A DNA stretch of 64,000 nt, from assembly GCF_043641665.1 (NCBI RefSeq), contig NC_092183.1:13660001-13724000 (forward strand), written 5' to 3'. Of the stretch, positions 41,783 to 53,142 are shown one piece after another. Under the pieces are notes generated by a model. It was not told the origin of the DNA. It did not search any database and worked only from the letters and a program-made list of their open reading frames with translations. The stretch's first letter is position 1; every line of letters begins with the position of its first letter. The translations under genes were made by a program, and so were the position numbers. This DNA comes from Enoplosus armatus. Lineage: Eukaryota; Chordata; Actinopteri; Centrarchiformes; Enoplosidae.

Positions 41783-43885
41783 CTGTGGAGGACACACACA
41801 GCTTAAATGATAATTCCTGTGTAAATGGACTTTTCTGTTAATACTGCATGAAAAACTGCATTACACATTCTGTTCACTGTGATAAACAGTCAGTGCAACA
41901 ACATGTGATTATATGCTGTTTAAATGCATTTTGAAAGCAATGGGAGATGAACATTGATGGGTTTAAAATTAAATATGATTTTAATTACATTAATAACATT
42001 TTGCCTTTATTGGACAGTTGATACTGAAGCTGAGACTGACTCACAGGTGAATATTTTGAGGCATCTTGCTAAAGAGCCAGTCATGTTTTCAGGGGTTGGT
42101 TAAGCTAGAAAGGGAGTGGATATTGGACATTAGGAGGCCAAAAACACAACTGTGCATTAATGCTAATGCTGCTCCGTGTCTGCTGGATGTGTTAATTAGC
42201 AACTGTTTGACAGGAAATTTACAATAACAGCTTTATAACCCCAACCCTTATGCTGAACGAAATCTATTCATAAAAGCTGTTTTAAAATGATGCTTAAAGC
42301 CCGTGTGTAGGATTTTAAAACTTTAGTAACTGGTTTAGTAAGACCCTGTCCCCCTCACTTCCACACATCTAATCCCTGGATGGGATGAAAACAACACATA
42401 GACGCTGATTTATCATGCTATAAATGCTATAATCACATTCAAATTCTACATATAGAAGCTTTAATATATTATAAAGCAAGTACAAAGCACATATAAATGT
42501 ACTGCAAACCAAAGACTTACATCCAGCTCTTCGTAATAGTGGTTCAGGAGGACAAGCTCAGGGTCGGCCCCAGGAATGTGCTTCATCACCAGGTTATGGC
42601 TGAGGTGGTGTCGGTCAAGAATCGGCACAGAGACAAAAAGGCTGGAATACTGACAGCGTGCAGTTTATAAGCAGAACTATTTAAGAACAAGTAACAGCGG
42701 TGTACTTCAGTCAAAGGATACTAAAGAGGAATGTCCTGGACCACAAAGGCTTTGACCTGCAGACAGAGGAGGAGGATTAATGGTTTTCACTCAGGGCTGG
42801 TTTCAGTGACAGATCTGTGGGGGATTACGTGAAACCCTAGATGTGAAACGTCAAATGTTTCTTAACACTTTTTGGCAGGGATTAGGCTTCAGTCCGCCTC
42901 TGACGCTGGCTCTCAGTGTGTTGTCCGTTTTGTTCCTGTTAATGACATAACGAAGGGTAACTCACCTCTCTGAGCCTGTTCAGCTGTCATCCACCGCACG
43001 TCTGGAAGGAGACAGAACATAAGATACAGGAAATGGTTACAAGCTCATACTTTGAAAATGGGACATCTCTTGGATGAGGAACAAGATAACTTTATGCATA
43101 TTTTCCCAGTGGAGCCGCACAGCTCCTTGTGGAGACACACACTCAGTAAGCCTCTGTAATGTTCTGGTATCACATCCTTTGTACAGAGCACAGATTTAGG
43201 CTTCTGTGCAGGATGCCTAACCCATTTTTGTAGAAATTTGAGCCTCAGGTATTGAGTAGCAGGTGTGACTAACACAACAATAGCAACAGATAACAGGCTT
43301 TTCTTGGGTGATGCTGGCAGGGTGGTGATTTGGTGACACCCTGGGGGAAAAGTGCATGGTTTCTGACAAAGAGAGGGGTAGAGTTACAGACCCTTTTTGT
43401 GCAGGAACCTGACCTAAAGCTGCACACCCTCAATCCCTTTCATCCAAGAAATCACTTTGTTGTTTGCAGATTTTATGGTAAATAAACTTAATAAAACACA
43501 TATATTATACATCTACACAGCCTGTGTGCTTAATTGGGTACTATACAGTAAACGCATGGAGATCCATCCAGTTTACTTCACCCCTGTTCATCCTACTCCC
43601 CTAGATGAAGCTCTCACGCATGCGCCCAGCACGGAAATTTAAGGAATAAAACGCATCCATTCACACATTAACCCCAAGTCAGACTCAGAAAATGTGCTCA
43701 CGGCCTCGGAAACACCGTCACCGTAAATATAAATCAGCCTACTTCCACGTATGAAGCGTAGCGTCATGCAGGCTGCTGTGTTACTGTACCTCCACCCTCG
43801 CTTTCGCCAGCCCGTCCAGTTTCTTCAGATCCACATCGTAGGCCGAGGCGCAGTGAAGTAAACTGGCCAACACGACCAGCCACAT
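41552..43885 (-). CDS. selenom: selenoprotein M, spliced gene
   Basis: An ER-lumen thiol-redox selenoprotein of the SELENOM/SELENOF (thioredoxin-like) family. Minus-strand exons in order are 43885-43790, 43001-42966, 42756-42722, 42599-42521 and 41782-41552. Together they make 477 nt, 158 aa plus stop, counting the in-frame TGA at 42989-42987 as selenocysteine. [15 protein letters not shown] is a signal peptide. [20 protein letters not shown] carries the CxxU redox site. [20 protein letters not shown] and [20 protein letters not shown] match human SELENOM almost residue for residue. The C terminus HTDL corresponds to human HADL, probably an ER-retention signal. The C-terminal tail is about 20 residues longer than in human (145 aa) and Ser/Pro/Glu-rich. 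A candidate SECIS lies in the 3' UTR. Confidence 0.96.
41783..42520 (-). other. selenom intron 4 with a TTAA-ended MITE
   Basis: 738-bp intron, donor GAT|GTAAGT. It contains the short inverted-repeat element at 42294-42464. Confidence 0.85.
42294..42464. mobile_element. Short MITE with TTAA ends
   Basis: The left end TTAAAGCCCGTGTGTAGGAT and the right end (read on the other strand) TTAAAGCTTCTATATGTAGA are imperfect inverted repeats about 22 bp long. They bound a 171-bp element without coding capacity. TTAA at both borders suggests a piggyBac-type target site. It resembles an abundant fish repeat with a GTGTGTAGGATTT end. Confidence 0.6.
42521..42599 (-). CDS. selenom: selenom exon 4
   Basis: Acceptor CCACCTCAG, donor GAT|GTAAGT. 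It completes the Tyr codon begun in exon 3 and encodes [20 protein letters not shown], then YYEELD. Ends in phase 0. Confidence 0.95.
42722..42756 (-). CDS. selenom: selenom exon 3 (35-nt microexon)
   Basis: Acceptor GTCTGCAG, donor CTTTA|GTATCC (weak). It encodes [11 protein letters not shown] plus two bases of a Tyr codon, matching human VKAFVTQDIPFY. The weak donor is required by the protein match. Confidence 0.9.
42966..43001 (-). CDS. selenom: selenom exon 2 (36-nt microexon with Sec UGA)
   Basis: Acceptor CCTTCCAG, donor GAGAG|GTGAGT, phase 0 in and out. It encodes TCGGUQLNRLRE with U = TGA at 42989-42987, matching human TCGGUQLNRLKE. The TGA lies upstream of three exon junctions. Confidence 0.95.
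43790..43885 (-). CDS. selenom: selenom exon 1 (signal peptide)
   Basis: The ATG at 43885-43883 is preceded by AATA, with A at -3. It encodes [20 protein letters not shown] then [12 protein letters not shown], and the donor is GGAG|GTACAG. The hydrophobic leader ends ASA, with cleavage likely before YDVD. The region is CpG-rich, as expected at a promoter. Confidence 0.93.
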
Positions 43886-44036
43886 TATTTCTCCCGGTGG
43901 ATCAGATCGTGGACCAGGACTCTGCTCCGCTGCTCCGGGACCAGTAATACCTGCAGCTATCTGGAGGTAAGTAAGGTATCTAAGCCGGAGAGAGGAGGAG
44001 AGATGATGCGCAGCTATGTCACGTCCGGAGCTCTTG

Positions 44037-44044
44037 CCACGTCA
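44037..44044 (-). promoter_or_regulatory. selenom: UPRE-like box TGACGTGG in the selenom promoter
   Basis: The minus strand reads TGACGTGG about 155 bp upstream of the selenom ATG. This is the XBP1/ATF6 unfolded-protein-response consensus TGACGTG(G/A). A CCAAT box lies at 44097-44093. The surrounding 43900-44110 is GC- and CpG-rich. Confidence 0.45.
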
Positions 44045-45234
44045 AATATTTCTCCCACAGGAGAGATAGAGAGAGGCGTGGAGAGGGCGCTCATTGGTTA
44101 TCCGCGAGATCCCCATCAACATACAGCTAATCCCATAGATCTATGGTTAATCCTCGCAAATGCTTAAAGGAAAGATCACTTTATAAAACTAAAAAAAAAA
44201 AACTGTAATATTGCCTCTTTATGTATTTTATTTTTGCACGCAGAAGGTGGCAAGTGTGCTGTTTCATATTCAGAAACAATGATGATTGCTACTGTAATAA
44301 AGATATTATACAACCATGTCTGCATAATTACAAGTCCCTACATGTAGGAGAATGTGGTAAATTGATCTTGAGGGTGATCAGACACCTGTGATAAAAAAGA
44401 GTCCTGTCGAGAAATGTGATCTTGTATCAATAGTATCATGAAGCAGATCTATTTAACATATTTGTATTTGGCATAAAAAACATGGGGAGCTGAGTTGAAT
44501 TACATTTGTCAGAATGATGATTATGTTTGTGTCACTAACCTTGAAGCAATTGTTGACTAAATTCAAGCCTACATGATCATTTTCAAATACTCTGTTTATT
44601 CTGTTTCTTTATATTCTTTTTATGTCAAACACATACATAATGGCTGTACACAACAACATTTCAGCATAATGCAACACCACAAGCTTCATAAATTACCTTA
44701 ATTGAGCTAATACCTCTGACTCAGTTTCAACAACAACTGGACATTATAAGATGTACAGAGGCAGTGTTTATTGCAGGGCTTCTGGACTATATTAGATTGT
44801 ACAGTCCGACAGACAAGTATTTCTATTATCATGTCTTCCAAATGTTAATCCATGAGATATGATTTGAGCCGTCTTGGAAGTGGAAGATTTCAAAAGCAGT
44901 TCAGAAAACATTAGATCTGAATGTGGTTTGATGAGTTGCAAAGGACCATCAGATCAAGGAACGCTGAAGGGATGTAATGAGGAAAGCAGCAAAGAATAAG
45001 TTACAAAGACCGCACACTGACCTACATACTGCACAAAAACCTGTGTTGTTGTCTGATAAGCAGAAGAGAAATACATAAAGCACTGCTGGTCCACATTAGA
45101 ATAAGCCCATGGAAAGGAAGAAAAAGAAGAAACAACAAGAAATTAAGGTTTTAGTATTGTACCCATTATTGCTCAACTGACTCCTGCTCTGTAGTAATTG
45201 GGCAAAAGGACTATGGCATTGTTTGATGTTTACT

Positions 45235-45490
45235 CAGGGGCGTGTCCAGGTAGTGGTCTGGAATCTGATTGGTCACCCCCAGGTGCCACTATGATTGGCT
45301 GTCTGCCCGGTCAGAGGCGGGACGTTAGTTCGAACCACTTGTTTGAGGGGCAAAAAAAAGGTCTATTTATCTTTTACATTAAAAATTTAAACACAGGAAT
45401 GTAAGAAACTGTAAAATACTGTCATGTTAGAAATTAAAGTAGATATCAGTGGTGGAGACAGAAATGGTAGATTAATGCTATTCCAACGTG

Positions 45491-45542
<52 letters not shown>

Positions 45543-45637
45543 TGCGCGTGCGTGTGTGCATGTACTTCATGCCACCCCTGCATAAGTCAGTGGCCCACTT
45601 GGGCCACCCCAGTCAAAAAAGTCTGGACACGCCACTG
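45235..45637. mobile_element. Non-autonomous hAT-like MITE containing a (GT)n tract
   Basis: The left end is CAGGGGCGTGTCCAG. The right end read on the other strand is CAGTGGCGTGTCCAGACTTT. These form 15-bp terminal inverted repeats with one difference, of the CAG(T/G)GGCG type seen in fish hAT elements. The element is 403 bp and has no transposase. Flanking octamers (TGTTTACT and GTTACAAT) match only loosely, so the target duplication has decayed or the ends are slightly off. Confidence 0.7.
45488..45562. repeat. (GT)n / GCGT microsatellite
   Basis: GT units with a TTT interruption, passing into CGTGCGCGTGCG. It lies inside the MITE. Confidence 0.95.
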
Positions 45638-45978
45638 GTTACAATTATTATTGGTACAATTATGTACATATTTTCCATGAATTCCCAAAAACCTTGGGTA
45701 TGCACACAAATAAGTCACTTATAATGATACAAAAGTGTTGGAAATGCCTCATTCTATCCCATAATTGTGAATGAAGAAACTGAAACCAACTACAGTAAGT
45801 TGTGGTCGATGTTACATCACTATTGATAACTATATAAGTTATTTTCCATCATATGAGAATATAGTATATGAGTGTACTTAATGTACTTCTGTGTATCATC
45901 AGTAGCTTCAGGTGACCATCTTCACAACATATACTGTACAGCACAGCTTTTTCCAACAAGCTTTGGTCTTTAAAAGGC

Positions 45979-46037
<59 letters not shown>

Positions 46038-46049
46038 TACACACACACT
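45979..46049. repeat. (CA)n microsatellite
   Basis: About 35 CA units with CATACATAC near the right end. Confidence 0.95.
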
Positions 46050-46479
46050 GGGATACAGTTTTTGACTCATTCATTTTATAAAGGCCACAGGCATTTAAGA
46101 GGTCATGGAGACTGATGAGGTGGCCTAAGGTGTTGCCACGGCAACCTCTCAGCCTCAAAATATCTATCGCATTCATGTTTCTATAACCTGCTCTGCACTG
46201 ACAGTGTGAATTTGTCCCTGCACAGTCTTGAATCTGTAATTAAGACTCATTATCAACAGAGGTGATTTCAGAGTCTGAAGGGCAGAAAATCTCTGAACGT
46301 CATGGTGTAGCTGTAAAAGAGCATGCACTGAAATCAAAAATAAACAAGTATAGTGATACTAATATGAGTAGCATATTCACTTGAATTCCTGAATAAAACT
46401 TTAAAATATTACATTAGGAAAAATCAGGAATCTGATTATTTCACTGATTGTTTGGAAAGAGAGGTAAAGAGGTTTCAGT

Positions 46480-46680
46480 CTCCACCAGTCTCTCTTTCAG
46501 GAGAATACACATGACATCTGTTGCATGATCCCTCCTCTGTTGCTCTTCCTGAGGTTTCTTCCCTCTTTCTGTCATTTAAGGGTTTTATTTGGGGCAGATT
46601 TTTCTTGTCTGAATCAAGGGTCTCCCTTTGAGGCTAATTTGAACTTTTGAACTATACAATTAAAACTGACTTGACATACA
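46480..46680 (+). mobile_element. Interspersed repeat fragment of a common fish family
   Basis: Recognisable blocks in order: TTGCTCTTCCTGAGGTTTCT, TTTAAGGGTTTTATTTGGGG, GAATCAAGGGTCTCCCTTTG, TATACAATTAAAACTGACTT. They match, with mutations, the abundant fish repeat that ends ...AAATAAAATTGACTTGACTTGA. The family name is not assigned from sequence alone. Confidence 0.55.
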
Positions 46681-47049
46681 GGTAATTGCAGCTCCAGAAA
46701 CTTACAGTTGACTGACAGGCTATACGACAGTAGAAATATAAGCAGTAATACAATGGGATAAGATAGGCTAAATAAAATAAAACTATAATCGTCACAATTT
46801 TTTTTTTTGCCAGAGATGCTTGATTTACATAGTAAAATAAATATATAGTATAAATATACTATATACAGTAGTATACATAGATAGTAAAATAAAATATACA
46901 TACTTAAAAGAATATAATAAAATATAATAAAAGTATAAGTAGCAATGAAATAAAGGTGGTGCAAAGTACAGATTAAGGCGCAACGTATGAATGAAAGTGC
47001 AGGGTATAGGTTACAATGTTCCAAATTACAAACAATGAATAAACTTTAC

Positions 47050-47215
47050 AGAAAGGTGCATCACTGTTACTCCATTACTTTGTAAATAGAACTGTACAAA
47101 GAGGTGCACTTATGTTGCTATGTTACTTTGTAATTTGAATTAGAGGTAAATCTGTTACTATGTTACTTTGTAAAAAATAAAACGTACAAAAAGTTGCATC
47201 TGTGTTACAAATGTT
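47050..47215. repeat. Degenerate tandem repeat, unit about 50-60 bp
   Basis: Three to four diverged copies of (A)GGTGCA-x-TGTTACTnnnTTACTTTGTAAA-x-GTACAAA. The phrase TTACTTTGTAA occurs near 47076, 47123 and 47162. Confidence 0.6.
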
Positions 47216-47939
47216 TCAAATTACAAGCATAGAAATAATATGAATTGACAATGGAAGAAAATACACAAAAGTACATTAATAGGTAATTTAGTGGCCATGT
47301 CTAGTAGAGGAACACTGTGTCAACACGTAGTTTGAAGAGGATGAAGGAATCTGTGCATCAGCCTACAAGGAGCTCACACTGGCGCCTCAACTGACAGGAA
47401 AACTGAGGAGCATGGTTATAGTAAGAGCCTTTTAAAAAGGTTTAAAATAAAGTTTTGTCGTAAAGCATGTCTTCATTTGATGAAGGCAGGGCTCAGTGGG
47501 GGATTAGTGGGCTGCCAACAGCAAATTTTTGCTAAGGACACCCGTGATGAGTTAAGTTAACAGTATAAATGTTTCCCAAGATAATATCCAACAAATCTAA
47601 CCTTGACCCTTGACCCAACATGTCGCTCTTCCATTTTTCAAACTGATCAAATCTAAGGGGGGCTGCACCAAATCTGATATCCACCAACCACCCAAAACGA
47701 GTAAAATGAGTTTTTTTTCTGACAAAGTGTTACTACAAAGGGCCATTTCAAATCTGCAGGTGCTTCTATCTAATTGGACGGTAACTGCTGCTCTTTAATT
47801 ATGCCACGCACTTCGCCATACCAACCGCTAGGCGGCAGTAGTGCTTAATCATAGACTTCCACGACATAGAACGGCCCTCTCAAAGCTACACTTTTGGTAA
47901 TTTGGCTCGCGCCCTAACATTAGGCTAACGGTGATGGTT

Positions 47940-48571
47940 TGATAATGTTGTCAGGGTAACCAGTGTCGAGTCGGTGCACGGGCGTGAGAGAGAGAATTGT
48001 GCCTTCAACTCGCAAACGGAAGCCATGTTTGTAGTCGTAATTGCCGTGATATTTCCTTTCTAGCTGCTGTAGTTCTGTGAGTTACAGAGGGACTTTACCG
48101 TAATCATCAGCCGAACATCGTTGGCAGGCAGCAGCAGCTCGTTTACGGAAGCGCCCTCTCTCGTGTCCCGGACGTCTGCTTTAGTTTGAAGGGCACGGGG
48201 GAAGGCACAGGAGACAGGCGTGCGCGTGCTGCAGCCTGTGTCTTTAAACGCAGGAGGAGACATTTGTGGTTCTGAGATGTAGCCTGCCTGGCAAATCTGT
48301 CGCGAGCATCGCTCCAAACCCACCTGCTCCTGCTCCCTGTCATCTCCCCTCTGAAGGAAGGAAGGGGTTGGGATGCCGATGGTTTCATCTGGGAGGCGAC
48401 TGGAAAGGAAAGTTCAGCGTGTTTTTGGTTAACGTTTCACTTCTTCTTATAATTTTTGTAAATTCACATCTTCCACCGAGCCTCCAGACTGACCGAGCTC
48501 TACATCTGCAGAAACGGTTTACTCAAGACTCATCAGCTGTTAAAACCCTCAGCACGGAAGAACCAGAACAG
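47940..48571 (+). other. inpp5j: Candidate promoter and non-coding first exon of inpp5j
   Basis: GC- and CpG-enriched relative to the flanks. The exon would end GAACAG|GTAAAG at 48571, a good donor, and join the acceptor at 53129-53130 just before the inpp5j ATG. An open frame across it shows no family similarity, so it is taken as 5' UTR. The start site is unknown. Confidence 0.4.
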
Positions 48572-51500
48572 GTAAAGGTGACGATTAATCATCTGCAAGC
48601 ATGCCTTATGTTTGGACTCGAAACCTACCTGGTGCATTTATAATGTGATAAGACACGCTCCTATTAATCGGCACTGACAGCAAAAACACTTATCACCATG
48701 ACGGGAAATATTGATGTTTACTTTCGTGTCATCCTGACTTCATCTGTAATTATATCCCTGAAAGCTGATCCTCGTGCAGTGGATGTATCTACATGAGAAG
48801 GGATATCGATACAGTGGTCACAGTTTTGTGTTACAGCATTTGTTTGTTACGTAAAACCGTGATAATTAGGAATAAACCAATCAAAACCCACCCTTTTCTC
48901 ACCTTTTTCAATGCTAGAGATCATGCCTATGAATCATAATCACACATTAGAAATGTGTACACACAGTTTCTGGCTCTGATATTTTCCTCCCTCATCTCTG
49001 ACACACATACACACAAGTGCATGCACACTCAGGCATGTGTCTGAGATAATATCTGATGGCACAACACTGAATTAAAATGACCTTCATCTTCTTTTTTTTC
49101 AGCCTTAAAAATTGTCCTTAAGCAGGAGTGTAATTAGGCCAGATACTGTGTCTGCTACTGTCCTCTTTCAGCCGAGACGTCAGTCATTTCTGTCTCAGTA
49201 CTAAATGTGTACATCTACCATGGGCCAAATACTAGTGTCTGCTACCCTGAAAGTGTACAATGTACAACTAGTGTTCGAGTGTTTACATAACAGGGTATAC
49301 CAGATATCAAATGACACATCCGGTCAAAAGCCTTGCTGTCAGGCATATTTGCATATTTATGTGTGTTCAGAGGCTGTTTCAGATAACGTTTTGCTCATTA
49401 GGCTCTACTAACATGGTCTCACATAAACCATACCTAAATGCCATACATTTCAGTGCTCGGTAGTATTCAGATTACAGTTACATTTTCTGCTTTCTCATAC
49501 AATAATGTAATTAAATGTAATAGATGCAGTGAGGGAGCTGCAGCTACATGGAATTCCAAAACAATGCATGTCAATTTAGTCCAAATGCACTGATAGTCAC
49601 TCACCTAACAGGTTTTCTCAGTAGTTGATGTTCCAGTACTGTATTTTACATGTATTTCTTCATTTGTATTTAAAAACCGGTAGCTGGGCAGGAAGGAACA
49701 TGTGGGCAATAAACCGGCTTCTCTGTAAGATGGTGTTTTAATATCAGGCACTTGCAGACATCAGTACACGTGCATTGGGCCTGCTTCACATGCCAGTCCA
49801 AGTACAGAGGATTTATTTTTATCGTCCCTAATACGTTTTTGTCATTAAACATGATTCTTTAGGTTCCCTCACAGTCAGCTTGTATTGGACTGACTGGAAG
49901 TGTTTATCCCAATTGCTTGCAAAGTAGGCATGTCAATAATTTGGTAAACCAGATGCTTTTGCATCTGATAACAACATGGTGACCGTTTTCCTCTACAGAG
50001 AGCCTTTTAAGCAGAGTGAAGCCTAACTCAATGTTTCCGTGTGGCTGATTTATGTAATTGTTAATTAACAGAATCTGAAACTGCAACTTACAATATAAAT
50101 TTGCAGTGCTGTATGTTGTCAGCACGTGTCTTCAGTGTTAGACTGTAAGCTTAATCACTTTGACATCCTACAGCCTTGGCTGTGACCTGATCAGAAAGAT
50201 GAGGCCCCCTGGATACAGCCAAGTGATACTCAGTAGCACTAGGACCTGGAGGAGCCATTTACAGCTGTGGCAGCAGCTGCCGGTGTCATTTCTGTCCGGG
50301 TCATCATTAGTATCCCTGTCACAGGGGCATATGGCCCTGGAGGCCCTGAACACCAACACTCTGCTTGGCTGTAATTTCAACATGAAACACTGAAGAGGTG
50401 GGCAAAGTGTGATCAACATTAAGGTTGGAATCACTGGGTCAACATGAGGCACCCAGGCAGAGCCGAGGATTTAAGAAACAAGATAATTCAATGTGAGGAT
50501 GTAGGTGACTTCCTTTATATTAAAGAAGAGAGACACAGAAACATGGCTTCTGACCATTAGACTGACTCGGTCATCCAAAAAATAAATGTGTTGTTGTCAA
50601 ACAGTCCCATCAGAGGAGCCAAGTAGCCTGCTGTTTGGGTTACACTACATCCTTCCTGGCTCTCTCAGCTCTCACCCCCTCAGGAAGGTGCATGTAAACA
50701 CCATGACACATTTGTTATTATCAAATCATTCCACTCTCTCCTCGGTGAACGTGAGGGGAATAAGAAGTGGTAGTCTGTCATGACTGTTCACGGAAAGGCA
50801 AATGTTTGGCTTCATGCATAAATCTTTTTTTTTTTGGTGTTAGAAAGATTAACTGCGCTGTATTTAGAGTTTGGGATGGTTTGTGCTACTTCCACCTTAA
50901 TCAGTGTCCCTATCCCATGTTTTCCTTCACCTTCCTATTCCCAGCTAGGTTTCTGCAATATCTCACATGAACATGCTCTCTGTTTTTTTCTTCCATATTC
51001 CCACGTACACACACGCACATTACCGCTGATTATGATCTATGTCCAGTTGTTGTGACGGCGGGCCGCTGGGACTGTGGCACGCTGACGTCATTGATAGTGA
51101 CTGTGAGGTGGTTGGCTGAAGGAAACAATACAGAGCACGTCGCTGGAGGAGCACAAGTGTCACCTCAGAGCGCAAGGGGAGGAAGAGAGGAAAGGGACAC
51201 AAAGATTTTAGGTCAGGAAGAGTGTAGGCGCTCCGCTTGATGTGAAAGGAAAAATATAGGATGGGAGAAACTAAATTGGTGGGGTGAGCGATTCAGTGCC
51301 CGTGCAGTGAAGGTGGGTAAGATGGAACAACAGAGTGTGGGAGAAGATGGGGAGAGAGGAAGGATTAGAGAAATGGGACGATAAGAGAGAGAGAGAGAGA
51401 GGGGGGGGGGGGGGGGGGGGATTAAAGCTTGGAAAAATAGACAGTGCCAGAGGGAAGTGTGAGAGGATCAATTTAGAGACATTCTGCAAAGAGACACAGT

Positions 51501-53130
51501 GTTGTCACCGAATGGGCTGTCTTGCTCGGCTCTCCCTCTCGCTTCCCTCGGCTCGTTTTGCACCCACCCACTCCCACGTGTGCCCAATCGCCCTTCCACT
51601 CCCCCTCCCCACTAAATGCCATACATGGACCATAGGAATACATTATGCCCAGCCAGGCACCAGATTATTGGTGGACTGAAAGACCAGCATGTTTCTGGGC
51701 ACATGTTGAGTACAGAGGCAGCACCTCCTCTCTGCATGAAAGTCATGGCCTCCGTCTCTTCAAGGTCATGTGAATAATTATGAGAGAGCTCTGTTGTTTC
51801 TCCGTCCCCAAGCAGATAACCTCTCTCTCTCCCTGCTGACCAAGAACATGTCCATAATGTACTTGACATCGTTTCAACCGTGTAGAGTGATTTGGCTGTG
51901 CTGCACCTGATAACGAAAGGTTAGGTGTCCTCTCACCCTCATAAAAGATTTGACATTCTTTGGTGTTTTCTCACGTGGTCCTACCATCACTGACTGATGG
52001 ATCTGGGTCGGGCTGCCACAGTGTTGTGCCCAAATCAGCTCTTTTAAGGCTCAGACATGTCCACAAGCACAAGACCATGTCCCTATCTATGTGGCAAATG
52101 TTTTTGTTTTGGGGATTGAACAAGGGATCTTTGGTGCTAAACACTTTTTTTCCCTTTCATTTTCCATTAATTATATGGTCATATTTTTCCATGGCCCTCT
52201 TGTCTTCAGCCATGTTAGATATCACCACAATTACTATAGTTATTTATTCATTTTGCTTCACGTATTTTGCCTTTAAATCAGAAATTGTACAGTAGCTTAA
52301 ATTTGTGTTGTATTAATCAGCAATAGAGAAAAAGCAAAGCAGGCATTTATTCACTCAATAATTGAATGGATTGTTATTTGAATGAATGGGCTTGAATTCC
52401 TCCTTCATTTCTGCCCTCCTCCTCTGCTCTCTGTCGGTCTTATCTCTCTGCAGCTTCCTCTCTCTGTGTTGTTGTTTATTTCGTGCTGTTGACTTTTGCT
52501 GTTCTGGACCGTGCAGCGGTTCCTCATGTTAGTGTGTGGCAGGTGCTCTGAGCTGATATGAACTGACTGAGCACCTCCCTGGTTACTGGAGGACTGGCAG
52601 GCGGCTTAGGCACAAGTAGAGAGGATGATAAACGGTGTCCAGGCTTTTTTTTTTTTATCCAAATCTCCCATCCAAAAGCTCTTGGAGGTTAGGACAAAAG
52701 GAGAATACATCTCTTCCTGTCTCTTCCTGCTGTCTAGCTGTTGTTTTGATGTATTTTGTTCTTTCAAAATGTCTTCTCCCATTGATACGTGCAGCTGTAT
52801 TCATCTGTTTTCAAGGCCATGAGAAGGCAGGTAAAAGTCACGATGGTGGGAACCTGAGTGACTCACTCAGTCATCCTGCTGGGTCAATAAGGTCTCATGA
52901 CTCATCAGCTGAATTGACTTGTCATTTATGAAAGAGGCTGCATGTTGTGCTACACAGGGTTTCAGTGGTAGAAATCCTCTCTCTACCTTCATAGCTCCTT
53001 TTGTAATATTTTATCCATATCACATTAACTCATCATTGTATGGCCCAGATCCTTACATTAATCCCTCCATATGTTTCTGATGCTACACATCTCACAAGTG
53101 GAAACATTCCTTTTGTTTTCTTTGTCACAG
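48572..53130 (+). other. Presumed inpp5j first intron
   Basis: 4.6 kb with no supported coding exon. A GA tract followed by about 20 G lies at 51384-51420. The open frames seen here match no family I recognise. Confidence 0.55.
51384..51420. repeat. (GA)n followed by a poly-G run
   Basis: About 8 GA units directly followed by about 20 G. Confidence 0.95.
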
Positions 53131-53142
53131 GAATCTTAAGAA

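Larger units (their letters stand above)
44110..47930. other. Intergenic region between selenom and inpp5j
   Basis: AT-rich, with no supported exon. It contains a hAT-like MITE (45235-45637), CA tracts, a fish interspersed repeat (46480-46680) and a degenerate tandem repeat (47050-47215). Confidence 0.7.

Noticed and set aside
44077..44097. ERSE-like pair CCAAT...CCACG in the selenom promoter (minus strand).
   Set aside because: The spacer is 11 nt; the ER stress element requires 9. The separate TGACGTGG box is reported instead.
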